A DNA stretch of 22,805 bases from a virus. The stretch is from IMG/VR virus record IMGVR_UViG_3300027704_000173, positions 1 to 22,805 of that record; one strand, given 5' to 3'. The stretch's first letter is position 1. Each line of letters opens with the position of its first letter. Below, piece by piece: positions 6,740 through 13,350 of this stretch. The notes under the pieces were generated by a model. That model had not been told where the DNA came from and did not search any database. It saw only the letters and a program-made list of their open reading frames with translations. A program made the translations under genes and the position numbers.

Positions 6740-8755
6740 ATGCCAAATGATTTAATAACAACTAGCGAGGAAAATGAAATGGATGATATTAATATTGAAA
6801 ACACCATTTCTGAAACTGATGAAGTTGAAACAACTGAAATAGATGAAGTGCAAACTGAATCTGAAGAAGTCGTAGAAACTGAACCAGAAGAAATGGCTGT
6901 TGAAGTTGAAGGTGATGAAGATAGGTCTAGTTCTAGTGAGATTGCTTACAGAACAATGGATTTGTCCAGAGCTTCTTATATAGATGAAGAAAAGCGAACT
7001 GTAAGGGTTGGAGTCAGCTCAGAACAAGGCGTGGAACGTTCATTTGGATTAGAGGTTTTAGATCACAGCAGACAATCTATAGATATGGATTTTATGGAAT
7101 CTGGAAGAAGTCCTTTATTGCTTGAACATGATATGTCTCAAGTTATAGGCAAGGTGGAAAGTTTTGAAATTGATGAAACAGCAAAAAGGACAACTGCTGT
7201 ACTTCGCTTTGGGAGAAGTGAACTAGCTTCAGAAATATTCAATGATATCGTCGATGGAATAAGACAGAACATTTCGGTCGGCTATAGAATTAATAAAATG
7301 GAACGTATGACAGACGAAAAAAATGGTGAGCATTATAGGGCTATGAGCTGGACTCCAATGGAGGTTAGCAGCGTGGCAATTGGTGCGGATAATTCATTTC
7401 AAGTAGGCGTTGGACGTTCTAAAGATAAAAAAGAATTAAATTTTAAGGAAATTAAAATGGAAACAGAAAATAAAATAGATACAAACGCTATCAGAAGTGA
7501 AGCGACTGAATCTGCTAAAGCAGAAATGCAAAAAAATGTGAGAGAAATTCAAGCATTAGGTAAGCACCACAACCAAAGAGATTTGGCTGATAGTGCTATT
7601 CAAAGTGGACAAACTGTTGAACAGTTTAGAGGATCATTATTAGACACAATTTCTAATGATAAGCCTTTAGAAGTTGCGCCAGCGGTTCTAGGTCTAAACG
7701 AGAATGAAAGAAGTGAATACTCTTTAATCAAAGCAATCAACGCTAGTTCTACTGGTGATTGGTCTAAAGCTGGTTATGAAAGAGAGCTTTCAGAAGAAAT
7801 TGCTCAAAGAACTGGTAGAGAAGCTAGAGGTTTTTACATGCCTTCAGATCTTAACTGGGGACAAAGAGACCAAAAAGTTACACCAAATAGTGCCGGTGGA
7901 TTTTTAGTTGGTACAGATCATCTTGCAGACCAGTTTATTTCAGCTTTATACGCTAAATTAAGCATTGGTGAGCTTGGCGCGAGAGTTATGACAGGACTTA
8001 AAGGGAATGTTTCGATTCCTAAGTTATCAGCTCAAACAACTAATACAGCCTTCGTAGCTGAAGGGGCTGCACCAACTGAAGGCGCGGCAGTATTCGAGCA
8101 AGTGACTATGACACCAAAAACTTTGGCTTCATTTGTAGATTGTTCTAGAAAACTTATGCTTCAGTCTGATCCTTCAGTTGAAGCAGTATTAAGAAATGAC
8201 ATCATTTCTCAGTTTGCTAGAAAAATTGACCAAGTTGCTATTCAAGGTGGGGCTACAAATGAGCCATCTGGAATTATACCTAACGTTGCTTCTGGTAATG
8301 TTGTTGCTATGGGAACTAATGGTTTAGCTGTTACTTATGCAAAAATTGTTGAACTAATCAAAGCAGTAGACACGTCTAACGCTATGGGTGGTAATCCAGC
8401 ATTTTTAACTAATCCGAAAGTTGTTGCTGCTCTTAGAACTATCTCTAAGCAAGCTGGCGGAGCTGAAGGTAACTTCATAATGGAAGCTGTTAATTCAATT
8501 CTAGGTTATGACGTATCTTCAACTACTTTAGTACCAAGCAACCTTGTAAAAGGTAACTCTGGCGCTAATTGTTCAGCTGCTATATTTGGAGATTTCTCTA
8601 ACGTCATGCTTGGCTTCTGGTCTGGTGTTGATGTTGTAGTTGATACTTCTTCTCTATCTACATCTGGTGGAACACGTCTTGCGTTCTTCCAAGACTTAGA
8701 CGTTGGTCTAAGACATGATGACGGATTTGGGGTTATTAAAGACATATTAGCTTAA
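6740..8755 (+). CDS. Prohead protease-major capsid protein fusion
   Basis: A 671-residue polyprotein. Residues about 9-68 are a strongly acidic leader (Asp/Glu/Thr-rich). Residues about 70-235 are an S78-type prohead protease: candidate His130 (LLEHDMSQVIG), Ser179 (NISVGYRI) and Glu208 (WTPMEVSS). Residues 240 to about 363 are a charged, helical delta/scaffold-like region, and about 364-671 an HK97-fold capsid (PNSAGGFLVG, VAEGAAPTEGAA, FVDCSRKLMLQSDP, AIQGGATNEPSGI, DLDVGLRHDDGFGV). The protease would cleave itself and the delta region away during maturation. The ATG at 6740 was chosen because AGAGGGT lies 8 nt upstream; the ATG at 6779, with AGCGAGG 8 nt upstream, is an alternative. Protease-capsid fusions are known but less common than separate genes. 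Confidence 0.9.
   Translation: MPNDLITTSEENEMDDINIENTISETDEVETTEIDEVQTESEEVVETEPEEMAVEVEGDEDRSSSSEIAYRTMDLSRASYIDEEKRTVRVGVSSEQGVERSFGLEVLDHSRQSIDMDFMESGRSPLLLEHDMSQVIGKVESFEIDETAKRTTAVLRFGRSELASEIFNDIVDGIRQNISVGYRINKMERMTDEKNGEHYRAMSWTPMEVSSVAIGADNSFQVGVGRSKDKKELNFKEIKMETENKIDTNAIRSEATESAKAEMQKNVREIQALGKHHNQRDLADSAIQSGQTVEQFRGSLLDTISNDKPLEVAPAVLGLNENERSEYSLIKAINASSTGDWSKAGYERELSEEIAQRTGREARGFYMPSDLNWGQRDQKVTPNSAGGFLVGTDHLADQFISALYAKLSIGELGARVMTGLKGNVSIPKLSAQTTNTAFVAEGAAPTEGAAVFEQVTMTPKTLASFVDCSRKLMLQSDPSVEAVLRNDIISQFARKIDQVAIQGGATNEPSGIIPNVASGNVVAMGTNGLAVTYAKIVELIKAVDTSNAMGGNPAFLTNPKVVAALRTISKQAGGAEGNFIMEAVNSILGYDVSSTTLVPSNLVKGNSGANCSAAIFGDFSNVMLGFWSGVDVVVDTSSLSTSGGTRLAFFQDLDVGLRHDDGFGVIKDILA
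7445..7450 (+). promoter_or_regulatory. Internal ribosome binding site inside the fusion gene
   Basis: AAGGAA sits 6 nt before an in-frame ATG at 7457, exactly at the boundary between the protease and the scaffold/capsid part. Sequence and spacing are better than at most gene starts in this window. Confidence 0.5.
7457..8755 (+). CDS. Nested capsid precursor from internal start (predicted)
   Basis: Translation from the internal ATG (Met240 of the fusion) would give a 432-residue protein made of the delta/scaffold-like region and the full HK97-type capsid without the protease. It has a good ribosome binding site 6 nt upstream. Its length is close to that of a stand-alone HK97-type capsid precursor (HK97 gp5 is 385 aa with a 102-residue delta domain). 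This would let the phage make many capsid subunits and few protease copies, as lambda does for scaffold Nu3 nested in the protease gene C. The alternative is that the Met is only an internal residue and the fusion alone is made. Confidence 0.45.
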   Translation: METENKIDTNAIRSEATESAKAEMQKNVREIQALGKHHNQRDLADSAIQSGQTVEQFRGSLLDTISNDKPLEVAPAVLGLNENERSEYSLIKAINASSTGDWSKAGYERELSEEIAQRTGREARGFYMPSDLNWGQRDQKVTPNSAGGFLVGTDHLADQFISALYAKLSIGELGARVMTGLKGNVSIPKLSAQTTNTAFVAEGAAPTEGAAVFEQVTMTPKTLASFVDCSRKLMLQSDPSVEAVLRNDIISQFARKIDQVAIQGGATNEPSGIIPNVASGNVVAMGTNGLAVTYAKIVELIKAVDTSNAMGGNPAFLTNPKVVAALRTISKQAGGAEGNFIMEAVNSILGYDVSSTTLVPSNLVKGNSGANCSAAIFGDFSNVMLGFWSGVDVVVDTSSLSTSGGTRLAFFQDLDVGLRHDDGFGVIKDILA

Positions 8756-8771
8756 CTAGTATTGTTGTTCT

Positions 8772-8799
8772 GGGTGACCTTAATTGGTCACCCCTTTTT
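8772..8799 (+). terminator. Rho-independent terminator after capsid gene
   Basis: A perfect 8-bp GC-rich stem, GGGTGACC at 8772-8779 and GGTCACCC at 8786-8793, with a TTAATT loop and CTTTTT directly after. It lies 16 nt after the capsid stop and ends 11 nt before the next start. It probably reduces transcription into the connector and tail genes, leaving capsid mRNA in excess. It is the only clear terminator in the window. Confidence 0.9.
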
Positions 8800-8810
8800 A
8801 GGAAAAAATT

Positions 8811-8999
8811 ATGGAAATTAGAATTTTAAAAACGACACACGTTAGAGGTGTTACCAGATACGAAGGTGATGTAGTAGATGTAACTACTGCTGAAGCCAAA
8901 CAATTTATTACAAGTCATTGTGCAGAGGATGTAAGCCACAAAGACAAACCTTTAGATAATAAATCAGTTAAATCTCCAAAAAAGAGATCAGATAAGTAG
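8811..8999 (+). CDS. Small head-region protein, 62 aa
   Basis: A 62-residue protein with a short beta-rich first half (MEIRILKTTHVRGVTRYEGD, VVDVTTAEAKQFITSHCAED) and a lysine-rich disordered tail. The first half resembles the small phage fold of V-x-G-x-V-V-x-V-x-E-x-x-A-x-x-L-x-x-x-A, found in many small proteins between capsid and connector genes, function unknown. AGGA at 8800-8803 gives a ribosome binding site 7 nt from the ATG. It is the first gene after the terminator, so it depends on read-through or on an unseen promoter. Confidence 0.65.
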   Translation: MEIRILKTTHVRGVTRYEGDVVDVTTAEAKQFITSHCAEDVSHKDKPLDNKSVKSPKKRSDK

Positions 9000-9001
9000 T
9001 C

Positions 9002-9403
9002 ATGCCTTTAGAAAGTAGCAGAGATTTTAATAGTTATGTAAACCCCCAGATTGGAGGGGTAACTGCTACCTTTTTTGAAGTCCAGAACTCTTTGTGGGAT
9101 CAAAGATTAGGTTTGATTGATACTTGGTTTGATATTGACTCTGGAAACTCTACTAATATTAATATTATTATTGACCAAGATTATTTCTCCATTGAAGGCA
9201 GATCAATTGCAGTTGAAGGCTATCAACCGAAAGCTTTTGTAAAGGCTTCAGACGTTCCTTATATATCTATTGATGATAAGTTAACAGTCAACGCAATCAC
9301 TACAAACAATGGCTCTACATTAACCCCAGCTACAGATTTTGTGGTTGTTAATGCTCAGCCTGATAATGTTGGAATGGTTGAGCTTGTTCTGGCAATTCAA
9401 TAA
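9002..9403 (+). CDS. Head-tail connector-like protein, copy 1
   Basis: A 133-residue protein, beta-rich by composition. It sits between the capsid and the gpU-like terminator, where lambda encodes FII, the head-tail joining protein, so a connector role is likely by position. Its C-terminal 80 residues (NINIIIDQDY, then VEGYQPKAFVKASDVP, KLTVNAIT, TPATDFVVVNAQPDN) align with the next gene product, showing that the two are paralogues. It follows the previous stop after 2 nt, with only a weak ribosome binding site, so coupled translation is likely. Direct family assignment by sequence alone was not possible; gpFII-like is an inference. Confidence 0.6.
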   Translation: MPLESSRDFNSYVNPQIGGVTATFFEVQNSLWDQRLGLIDTWFDIDSGNSTNINIIIDQDYFSIEGRSIAVEGYQPKAFVKASDVPYISIDDKLTVNAITTNNGSTLTPATDFVVVNAQPDNVGMVELVLAIQ

Positions 9404-9405
9404 TC

Positions 9406-9762
9406 ATGTCTCAATATTTAATGGAAACTGAATCAGATATGGCGTCATATTTAGATATAAATTTTGGGCATGGTGTGCAGGCGATTTATACCAATAGCGG
9501 AAACGCACAAACAACTATAAACATTATTTTAAATAATGAATATGTCGAGCAAGACGGATTGGAAGTTTCTATAGAAGCAACTAAGCCGGTTGCATATTGC
9601 AGATCAATAGACGTGCCGAGTATTGCGCATGGAAACACCTTACAAGTTTCAGCTATTAAAGATGTTGAGGGCAATATTTTAAGTCCAGCAGCTAATTTTA
9701 CTGTTGTAAATATACAAAGTGACAGAACTGGCTTTAGTGCTTTGGAGCTTCAGAAAATCTAA
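9406..9762 (+). CDS. Head-tail connector-like protein, copy 2
   Basis: A 118-residue paralogue of the gene immediately upstream: TINIILNNEY, VSIEATKPVAYCRSIDVP, TLQVSAI, SPAANFTVVNIQSDR line up with the copy-1 segments in the same order and spacing. The N-termini differ (this one starts MSQYLMETESDMASYLD). It begins 2 nt after the previous stop and its own stop overlaps the gpU-like start as TAATG. Divergence is large, so the duplication is old; the two may occupy different rings or a mixed one at the connector. A gpFII-like role is inferred from position. Confidence 0.6.
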   Translation: MSQYLMETESDMASYLDINFGHGVQAIYTNSGNAQTTINIILNNEYVEQDGLEVSIEATKPVAYCRSIDVPSIAHGNTLQVSAIKDVEGNILSPAANFTVVNIQSDRTGFSALELQKI

Positions 9763-10208
9763 TGGCAAAGCATGTAAGAACTCAAATAAGAGAGCAAATA
9801 GCAACTACTCTTAATAATTTAACAACTACTGGGAATAGAGTTTATGAATCAAGGGTTTATCCATTAGCTACAGGCGGAACGCCGGCTTTATTGGTTTACA
9901 CCAAGTCAGAGGACTCAATGCCAGAGGTTATAGGAACTAACAGATTATCAAGCAGAAATTTAACTGTTGCTGTTGAAATTTACGTTAAAGCTACTAGTAA
10001 TTTTGATGACACTATAGACACATCAGCCAAAGAGGTAGAAATAGCAATTGCAGCAGACCCTACTTTAAATGGATTGGCTAAAGATTGTTATCTGGAATCA
10101 ACTGAGATTGATTTTAATGCAGAAGGTGAAACGCCTTTGGCATACGCAACATTGAATTTTTTAACTAACTATTACGTCAAAGAGCAAGCTCCAGACGTTG
10201 CAGTTTAA
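9762..10208 (+). CDS. Tail terminator protein (lambda gpU-like)
   Basis: A 148-residue protein expected to cap the tail tube as a hexamer and join it to the head (lambda U is 131 aa). The N-terminal HVRTQIREQIATTLNNL helix, a central RVYPLATGGTPALLVYTKSE, the NLTVAVEIYVKA strand and the LNFLTNYYV end fit the gpU-like pattern. It starts on a TAATG overlap with the connector copy 2 and lies just before the tail tube gene, as U does relative to V in lambda. No missing region is apparent. Confidence 0.8.
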   Translation: MAKHVRTQIREQIATTLNNLTTTGNRVYESRVYPLATGGTPALLVYTKSEDSMPEVIGTNRLSSRNLTVAVEIYVKATSNFDDTIDTSAKEVEIAIAADPTLNGLAKDCYLESTEIDFNAEGETPLAYATLNFLTNYYVKEQAPDVAV

Positions 10209-10220
10209 CGAGGGAATATT

Positions 10221-10361
10221 ATGAAAATGATTAGTCCAAATGGCATAGATTCTATTGATGCACCAGAACACAAAGTGGCGTATCTAAAAGAAAAGGGTTG
10301 GAAAGAAGAAGCAGCCCCAATTAAATCTTCTTCAAAACAAAGTAAAAAAAACGAGGAATAA
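10221..10361 (+). CDS. Small conserved-looking protein, 46 aa
   Basis: A 46-residue charged protein, MKMISPNGIDSI, then APEHKVAYLKEKGWKEE and a lysine/serine-rich tail. AGGGA at 10211-10215, 5 nt upstream, is a strong ribosome binding site. The motif of an NG turn, a D/E-rich stretch and a GW near a short helix recalls small phage proteins found near the tail tube gene. It sits between the gpU-like and tube genes, and its end carries the GAGGAA ribosome binding site for the tube gene, so reading it may be coupled. Function unknown. Confidence 0.6.
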   Translation: MKMISPNGIDSIDAPEHKVAYLKEKGWKEEAAPIKSSSKQSKKNEE

Positions 10362-10364
10362 ATT

Positions 10365-10754
10365 ATGGCAACTCACGCAGGGAAAGAAGGTTTGGTTAAA
10401 GTTGGGAGCGCACAAATTGCTGAAGTGAAATCATACTCTATAGAAGAATCGGCAGATACGCTTGAAACTACAAAAATGGGAGATGCTGCAAGAACATATT
10501 TGCCAAGTCTAACAAGTTTTAGCGGAAGTGTAGATTGCTTCTGGGATGAGACTGATTCAAACGGACAGGTAGCATTGGCAGTAGGAGCATCAGTAACTTT
10601 AGTATTTTATCCAGAGGGCGCAGCGTCAGGTGACACTTATTATAGTGGTACAGCATTGGTAACGGGTAAAACTATTACTGGCTCATTTGATGGAATGGTT
10701 GAAGCATCTATATCAGTTCAGGGAACTGGTGCTTTAAGTACAGCAACAGTATAA
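10365..10754 (+). CDS. Major tail tube protein
   Basis: A 129-residue protein that would stack as hexameric rings to form the tail tube. It shows the tube-protein pattern of THAGKEGLVKVGSAQIAEVK, YSIEESADTLETTKMGD, SFSGSVDCFWDETDSNGQ, and a C-terminal SFDGMVEASISVQGTGAL. The length and composition (few charged residues, rich in S, T, G, V) fit short tail tube proteins of siphoviruses; lambda V is longer (246 aa) because of an extra Ig domain that is absent here. GAGGAA lies 6 nt upstream. The position, after the gpU-like gene and before the chaperone and tape measure, agrees. Confidence 0.85.
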   Translation: MATHAGKEGLVKVGSAQIAEVKSYSIEESADTLETTKMGDAARTYLPSLTSFSGSVDCFWDETDSNGQVALAVGASVTLVFYPEGAASGDTYYSGTALVTGKTITGSFDGMVEASISVQGTGALSTATV

Positions 10755-10756
10755 GT

Positions 10757-11092
10757 ATGAAAATAATTGATAAGGCTAAAGCCCATTTTGATGGGTTGGA
10801 AATAAAAGAGATAGAGATTCCTGAATGGAGTGATGGAGATGAAATTCTAAAGGTATATGCAAAGCCATTAACATTAGCAGAAATGTCTAAATTGCAAAGA
10901 TTTGCAAAAGATGATGATGTTGCGTTGATGGCATATTGCTTAATACATAAAGCCTTAGATTCTGATGGTGAAAAAGTATTTGATCTATCAGATAAAAACG
11001 CATTAATGAACAATGTTGATAAGGACGTTTTAGCAAGGGTAGCAACTGAAATAATGTCTAGCCCAACTTATGAGCAGCAAGCAAAAAAGTAG
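10757..11092 (+). CDS. Tail assembly chaperone, short product (gpG-like)
   Basis: A 111-residue acidic, helical protein placed between tube and tape measure, the invariant site of tail chaperones. Residues 22-60 (IPEWSDGDEILKVYAKP, LTLAEMSKLQRFAKDDD) and the VALMAYCLIHKALDSDGEKV segment match the usual short chaperone pattern. It ends EQQAKK at a TAG stop that is immediately preceded by a slippery heptamer, so a fraction of ribosomes should shift and make the longer GT form. It starts 2 nt after the tube gene stop with no strong ribosome binding site. Confidence 0.9.
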   Translation: MKIIDKAKAHFDGLEIKEIEIPEWSDGDEILKVYAKPLTLAEMSKLQRFAKDDDVALMAYCLIHKALDSDGEKVFDLSDKNALMNNVDKDVLARVATEIMSSPTYEQQAKK

Positions 11093-11244
11093 CAGAGGAT
11101 AAGGACTTATTTGCTAGGTATTATTTAGCTGAATTACTGCATTGCACAGTAGTTGAACTAGAAGAAAAGCTAACCTTATCCGAATTTACTGGATGGATGG
11201 CGTATTTAGAAGAAAAAAACAGGCAAATGAAAAATGGCAACTGA
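10757..11244 (+). CDS. Tail assembly chaperone, long frameshift product (gpGT-like)
   Basis: After a -1 shift at 11083-11089, reading continues for 51 residues from the GTA at 11089 to the TGA at 11242-11244: VAEDKDLFARYYLAELLHC, then EEKLTLSEFTGWMAYLEEKN. The product is 162 residues. This extension is typical of T-like domains, with a helical start and an aromatic-rich end, and is too long to be open by chance together with the heptamer. In lambda the gpG and gpGT pair, made at a fixed ratio, bind the tape measure during tail assembly. The T frame ends 11 nt inside the tape measure gene. The shift itself is inferred. Confidence 0.85.
11083..11089 (+). promoter_or_regulatory. Programmed -1 frameshift site A AAA AAG
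   Basis: The heptamer AAAAAAG lies in the right phase (codons AAA AAG preceded by A) and is followed at once by the TAG stop at 11090-11092. It is the classic bacterial -1 slippery sequence, as in dnaX. A hairpin can form just downstream at 11099-11110 (ATAAG, CTTAT), at the usual spacing, with an outer TAGCA/TGCTA stem at 11090-11094 and 11112-11116. Confidence 0.85.
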
Positions 11245-12748
11245 TTATAAATTAAGAATTTCAGCAAAGGATAATACTAAGAAGGGATTTGCTGGCGTAG
11301 ATAAGAACATTAGTAAAACTCAGGGAGCTATGAAGAAGCTGGCTGGTGCATTTGCTGGTGTTTTTGCGGTTAGAGCCATTGTTCAGTTTGGAGCTGAAAC
11401 TTTAGAGGTTGCTGATAATATCGGCAAAACAGCAGATGCTATTGGGGTTACAACTGGATTCTTACAAAAATACCAATTTGCAGCCCAACAATCTGGCGTA
11501 GAGACTGAGCAGTTTAATAAAGCGCTCAAATTTTTCTCTAAGGGAGTTGGTGAAGCCACAATGGGAACTGGTTTGGCTAAGCAGGCGTTTGAGGAAATGG
11601 GGATATCCTTAAAAGACTCAAGCGGTGAAACTAAAAAGTCTGAAGCTTTATTTAAAGAATTTTTTGTTAGTCTGGATTCTATACAAGAGCCATTCAAAAG
11701 AAATGCTTTATTAGCTCAAGTCTTTGGTGCAAAGGTTGGTATAACAATGGCTAACCTAGTTAAAGGCGGTTCTGATGCCATGAATGATCTGGCTGAGTCT
11801 GCAACAGGTGTCATTACAGAAGAATCTATAAGAAAAGCGGAAGCTTTCAACGACACTATGAACAGGCTTAAAAGGCAGGTATTACTTCCATTACAAGAAG
11901 CGTTTATTAGCACTTCAACCGCTATATTAAATTTCGCAGAAACAATGGGCTTAATAAGTCCTGATTTATTTACTAAAGATTTAGGTCAACTTAATGATAT
12001 GCTAATTGAACAACAGGGCATATATAAAGAAAATACAAGACTCCTTGGTGAATTTGGGAAAATTGCAGCAACGCAATACAAGCCGAGGGCAGATAATGCA
12101 GCAGCTGAAATTATATTGCTGGAAGAAGCAATAGCAAAAAGAGAAAAGCAGATAGAAATACAAAAAAAACTAAATGCTCAATTAACAAACCCAGCTCCAT
12201 TAGCAGAATTTAAAAAAAATATTAAAGAAAATATAACTGTAGTTCAACAGTTTGCAAATACTGTTGAGGGTCAACTTACATCAGCTTTTAAAAATTTCTT
12301 CGACTTTGCAAATACTGAATTTTTAAACTTTAAAGAGCTTGCAACGTCTATAGCGCAAGCGGTAATAAACGAATTAATCAATGTGTTTATAGTAAAAAAA
12401 TTAGTTGGCATGGCTACAACTGCTATCGGTGATATAGGTAGTGTATTTAATGGTGATTTTGGTAATGCGGTAGATGCAATGTCTGATTTTGAAGGCGGTG
12501 GATATACAGGCGGAGGAGTCAGGGCAGGTGGAATGGATGGAAAGGGTGGCTTTATGGCTATGGTTCATCCTAATGAAACTGTTATAGACCACACCAAAGG
12601 ACAAAGAACAGGTGGTGCAACAGTTAATTTTAATATTAATGCAGTAGATGCAGCTGGCTTTGACCAATTACTGCAATCAAGAAAAGGATTAATAACATCA
12701 ATAATAAACAACGCCATGAATAATCAAGGCAAAATGGGAGTTGTATAA
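11234..12748 (+). CDS. Tail tape measure protein
   Basis: A 504-residue protein following the GT chaperone, in the right place for a tape measure. It has an N-terminal helical part with a hydrophobic stretch (MKKLAGAFAGVFAVRAIVQF), a long alpha-helical, Gln/Glu/Lys-rich middle, a second hydrophobic region (ELINVFIVKKLVGMATTAI) and a Gly-rich C-terminus ending with FMAMVHPNETVIDH and INAVDAAGFDQLLQSR, a common tape-measure tail end. Length sets the tube length; at about 0.15 nm per residue this gives roughly 75 nm, a short tail compared with lambda (853 aa). The start is the ATG at 11234, overlapping the chaperone frame by 11 nt. Confidence 0.9.
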   Translation: MATDYKLRISAKDNTKKGFAGVDKNISKTQGAMKKLAGAFAGVFAVRAIVQFGAETLEVADNIGKTADAIGVTTGFLQKYQFAAQQSGVETEQFNKALKFFSKGVGEATMGTGLAKQAFEEMGISLKDSSGETKKSEALFKEFFVSLDSIQEPFKRNALLAQVFGAKVGITMANLVKGGSDAMNDLAESATGVITEESIRKAEAFNDTMNRLKRQVLLPLQEAFISTSTAILNFAETMGLISPDLFTKDLGQLNDMLIEQQGIYKENTRLLGEFGKIAATQYKPRADNAAAEIILLEEAIAKREKQIEIQKKLNAQLTNPAPLAEFKKNIKENITVVQQFANTVEGQLTSAFKNFFDFANTEFLNFKELATSIAQAVINELINVFIVKKLVGMATTAIGDIGSVFNGDFGNAVDAMSDFEGGGYTGGGVRAGGMDGKGGFMAMVHPNETVIDHTKGQRTGGATVNFNINAVDAAGFDQLLQSRKGLITSIINNAMNNQGKMGVV

Positions 12749-13350
12749 TGTCTGGTCTATACCCAACAACAATAGGTTTTAAATCTTTACAGTTCCAAGA
12801 CAATAGACCAACGATACTTAACCAAACTTTGTCAGGTAAAAAATCTGCAAGACTGATTGGCGGACAATATTTTAGCTTTACAGTTCAAATGCCACCAATG
12901 ACTCAAGAAAATGGGCAAGCATATTTTGCATTTTTACAAAAACAAAAAGGAAGTTTTGAGGATTTCACAATTGCAGCACCGCTGGACAATCTGGGGGCTG
13001 CTAAAGCAGAAACGGATATATTAGCTAATGGCGCGCAAGCTATTGGTGATGGCTCTATAGCCTTGGATGGGTTTACAGCAAATCAATCTGGAGCTTTAAA
13101 AGCTGGTGATCTTATTAAGTTTACAGGTCATACAAAAGTTTATATGGTGCAAGCAGATATAGATGCTAATTCATCTGGTCAATTAACAGTTTTAATATCG
13201 CCCAGTTTGGTAACAGCTATAGCAAACAATTCAGCAGTTGTAGTTAATAAACCACAATTTACAGTATATCTATCAAGCGGTGAGATTATATATTCTACAG
13301 ATTCTTCTGGTTTTTATTCAATATCGTTTGATGTCAGAGAGTCGATCTAA
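12748..13350 (+). CDS. Distal tail protein
   Basis: A 200-residue protein just after the tape measure. The first part (YPTTIGFKSLQFQDNRPT, then SGKKSARLIGGQYFSFTVQM, and MTQENGQAYFAFLQKQKGSF) matches a phage family of distal tail/tail-tip proteins. Residues about 70-165 form a separate insert-like domain with AGDLIKFTGHTKVYMVQADI and a SGQLTVLISPSLVTAI segment, after which the core resumes at PQFTVYLSSGEI. This fold would form the ring that joins the tube to the tip complex (position of lambda M). It starts on a TAATG overlap with the tape measure stop and ends on a TAATG overlap with the next gene. Confidence 0.7.
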   Translation: MSGLYPTTIGFKSLQFQDNRPTILNQTLSGKKSARLIGGQYFSFTVQMPPMTQENGQAYFAFLQKQKGSFEDFTIAAPLDNLGAAKAETDILANGAQAIGDGSIALDGFTANQSGALKAGDLIKFTGHTKVYMVQADIDANSSGQLTVLISPSLVTAIANNSAVVVNKPQFTVYLSSGEIIYSTDSSGFYSISFDVRESI

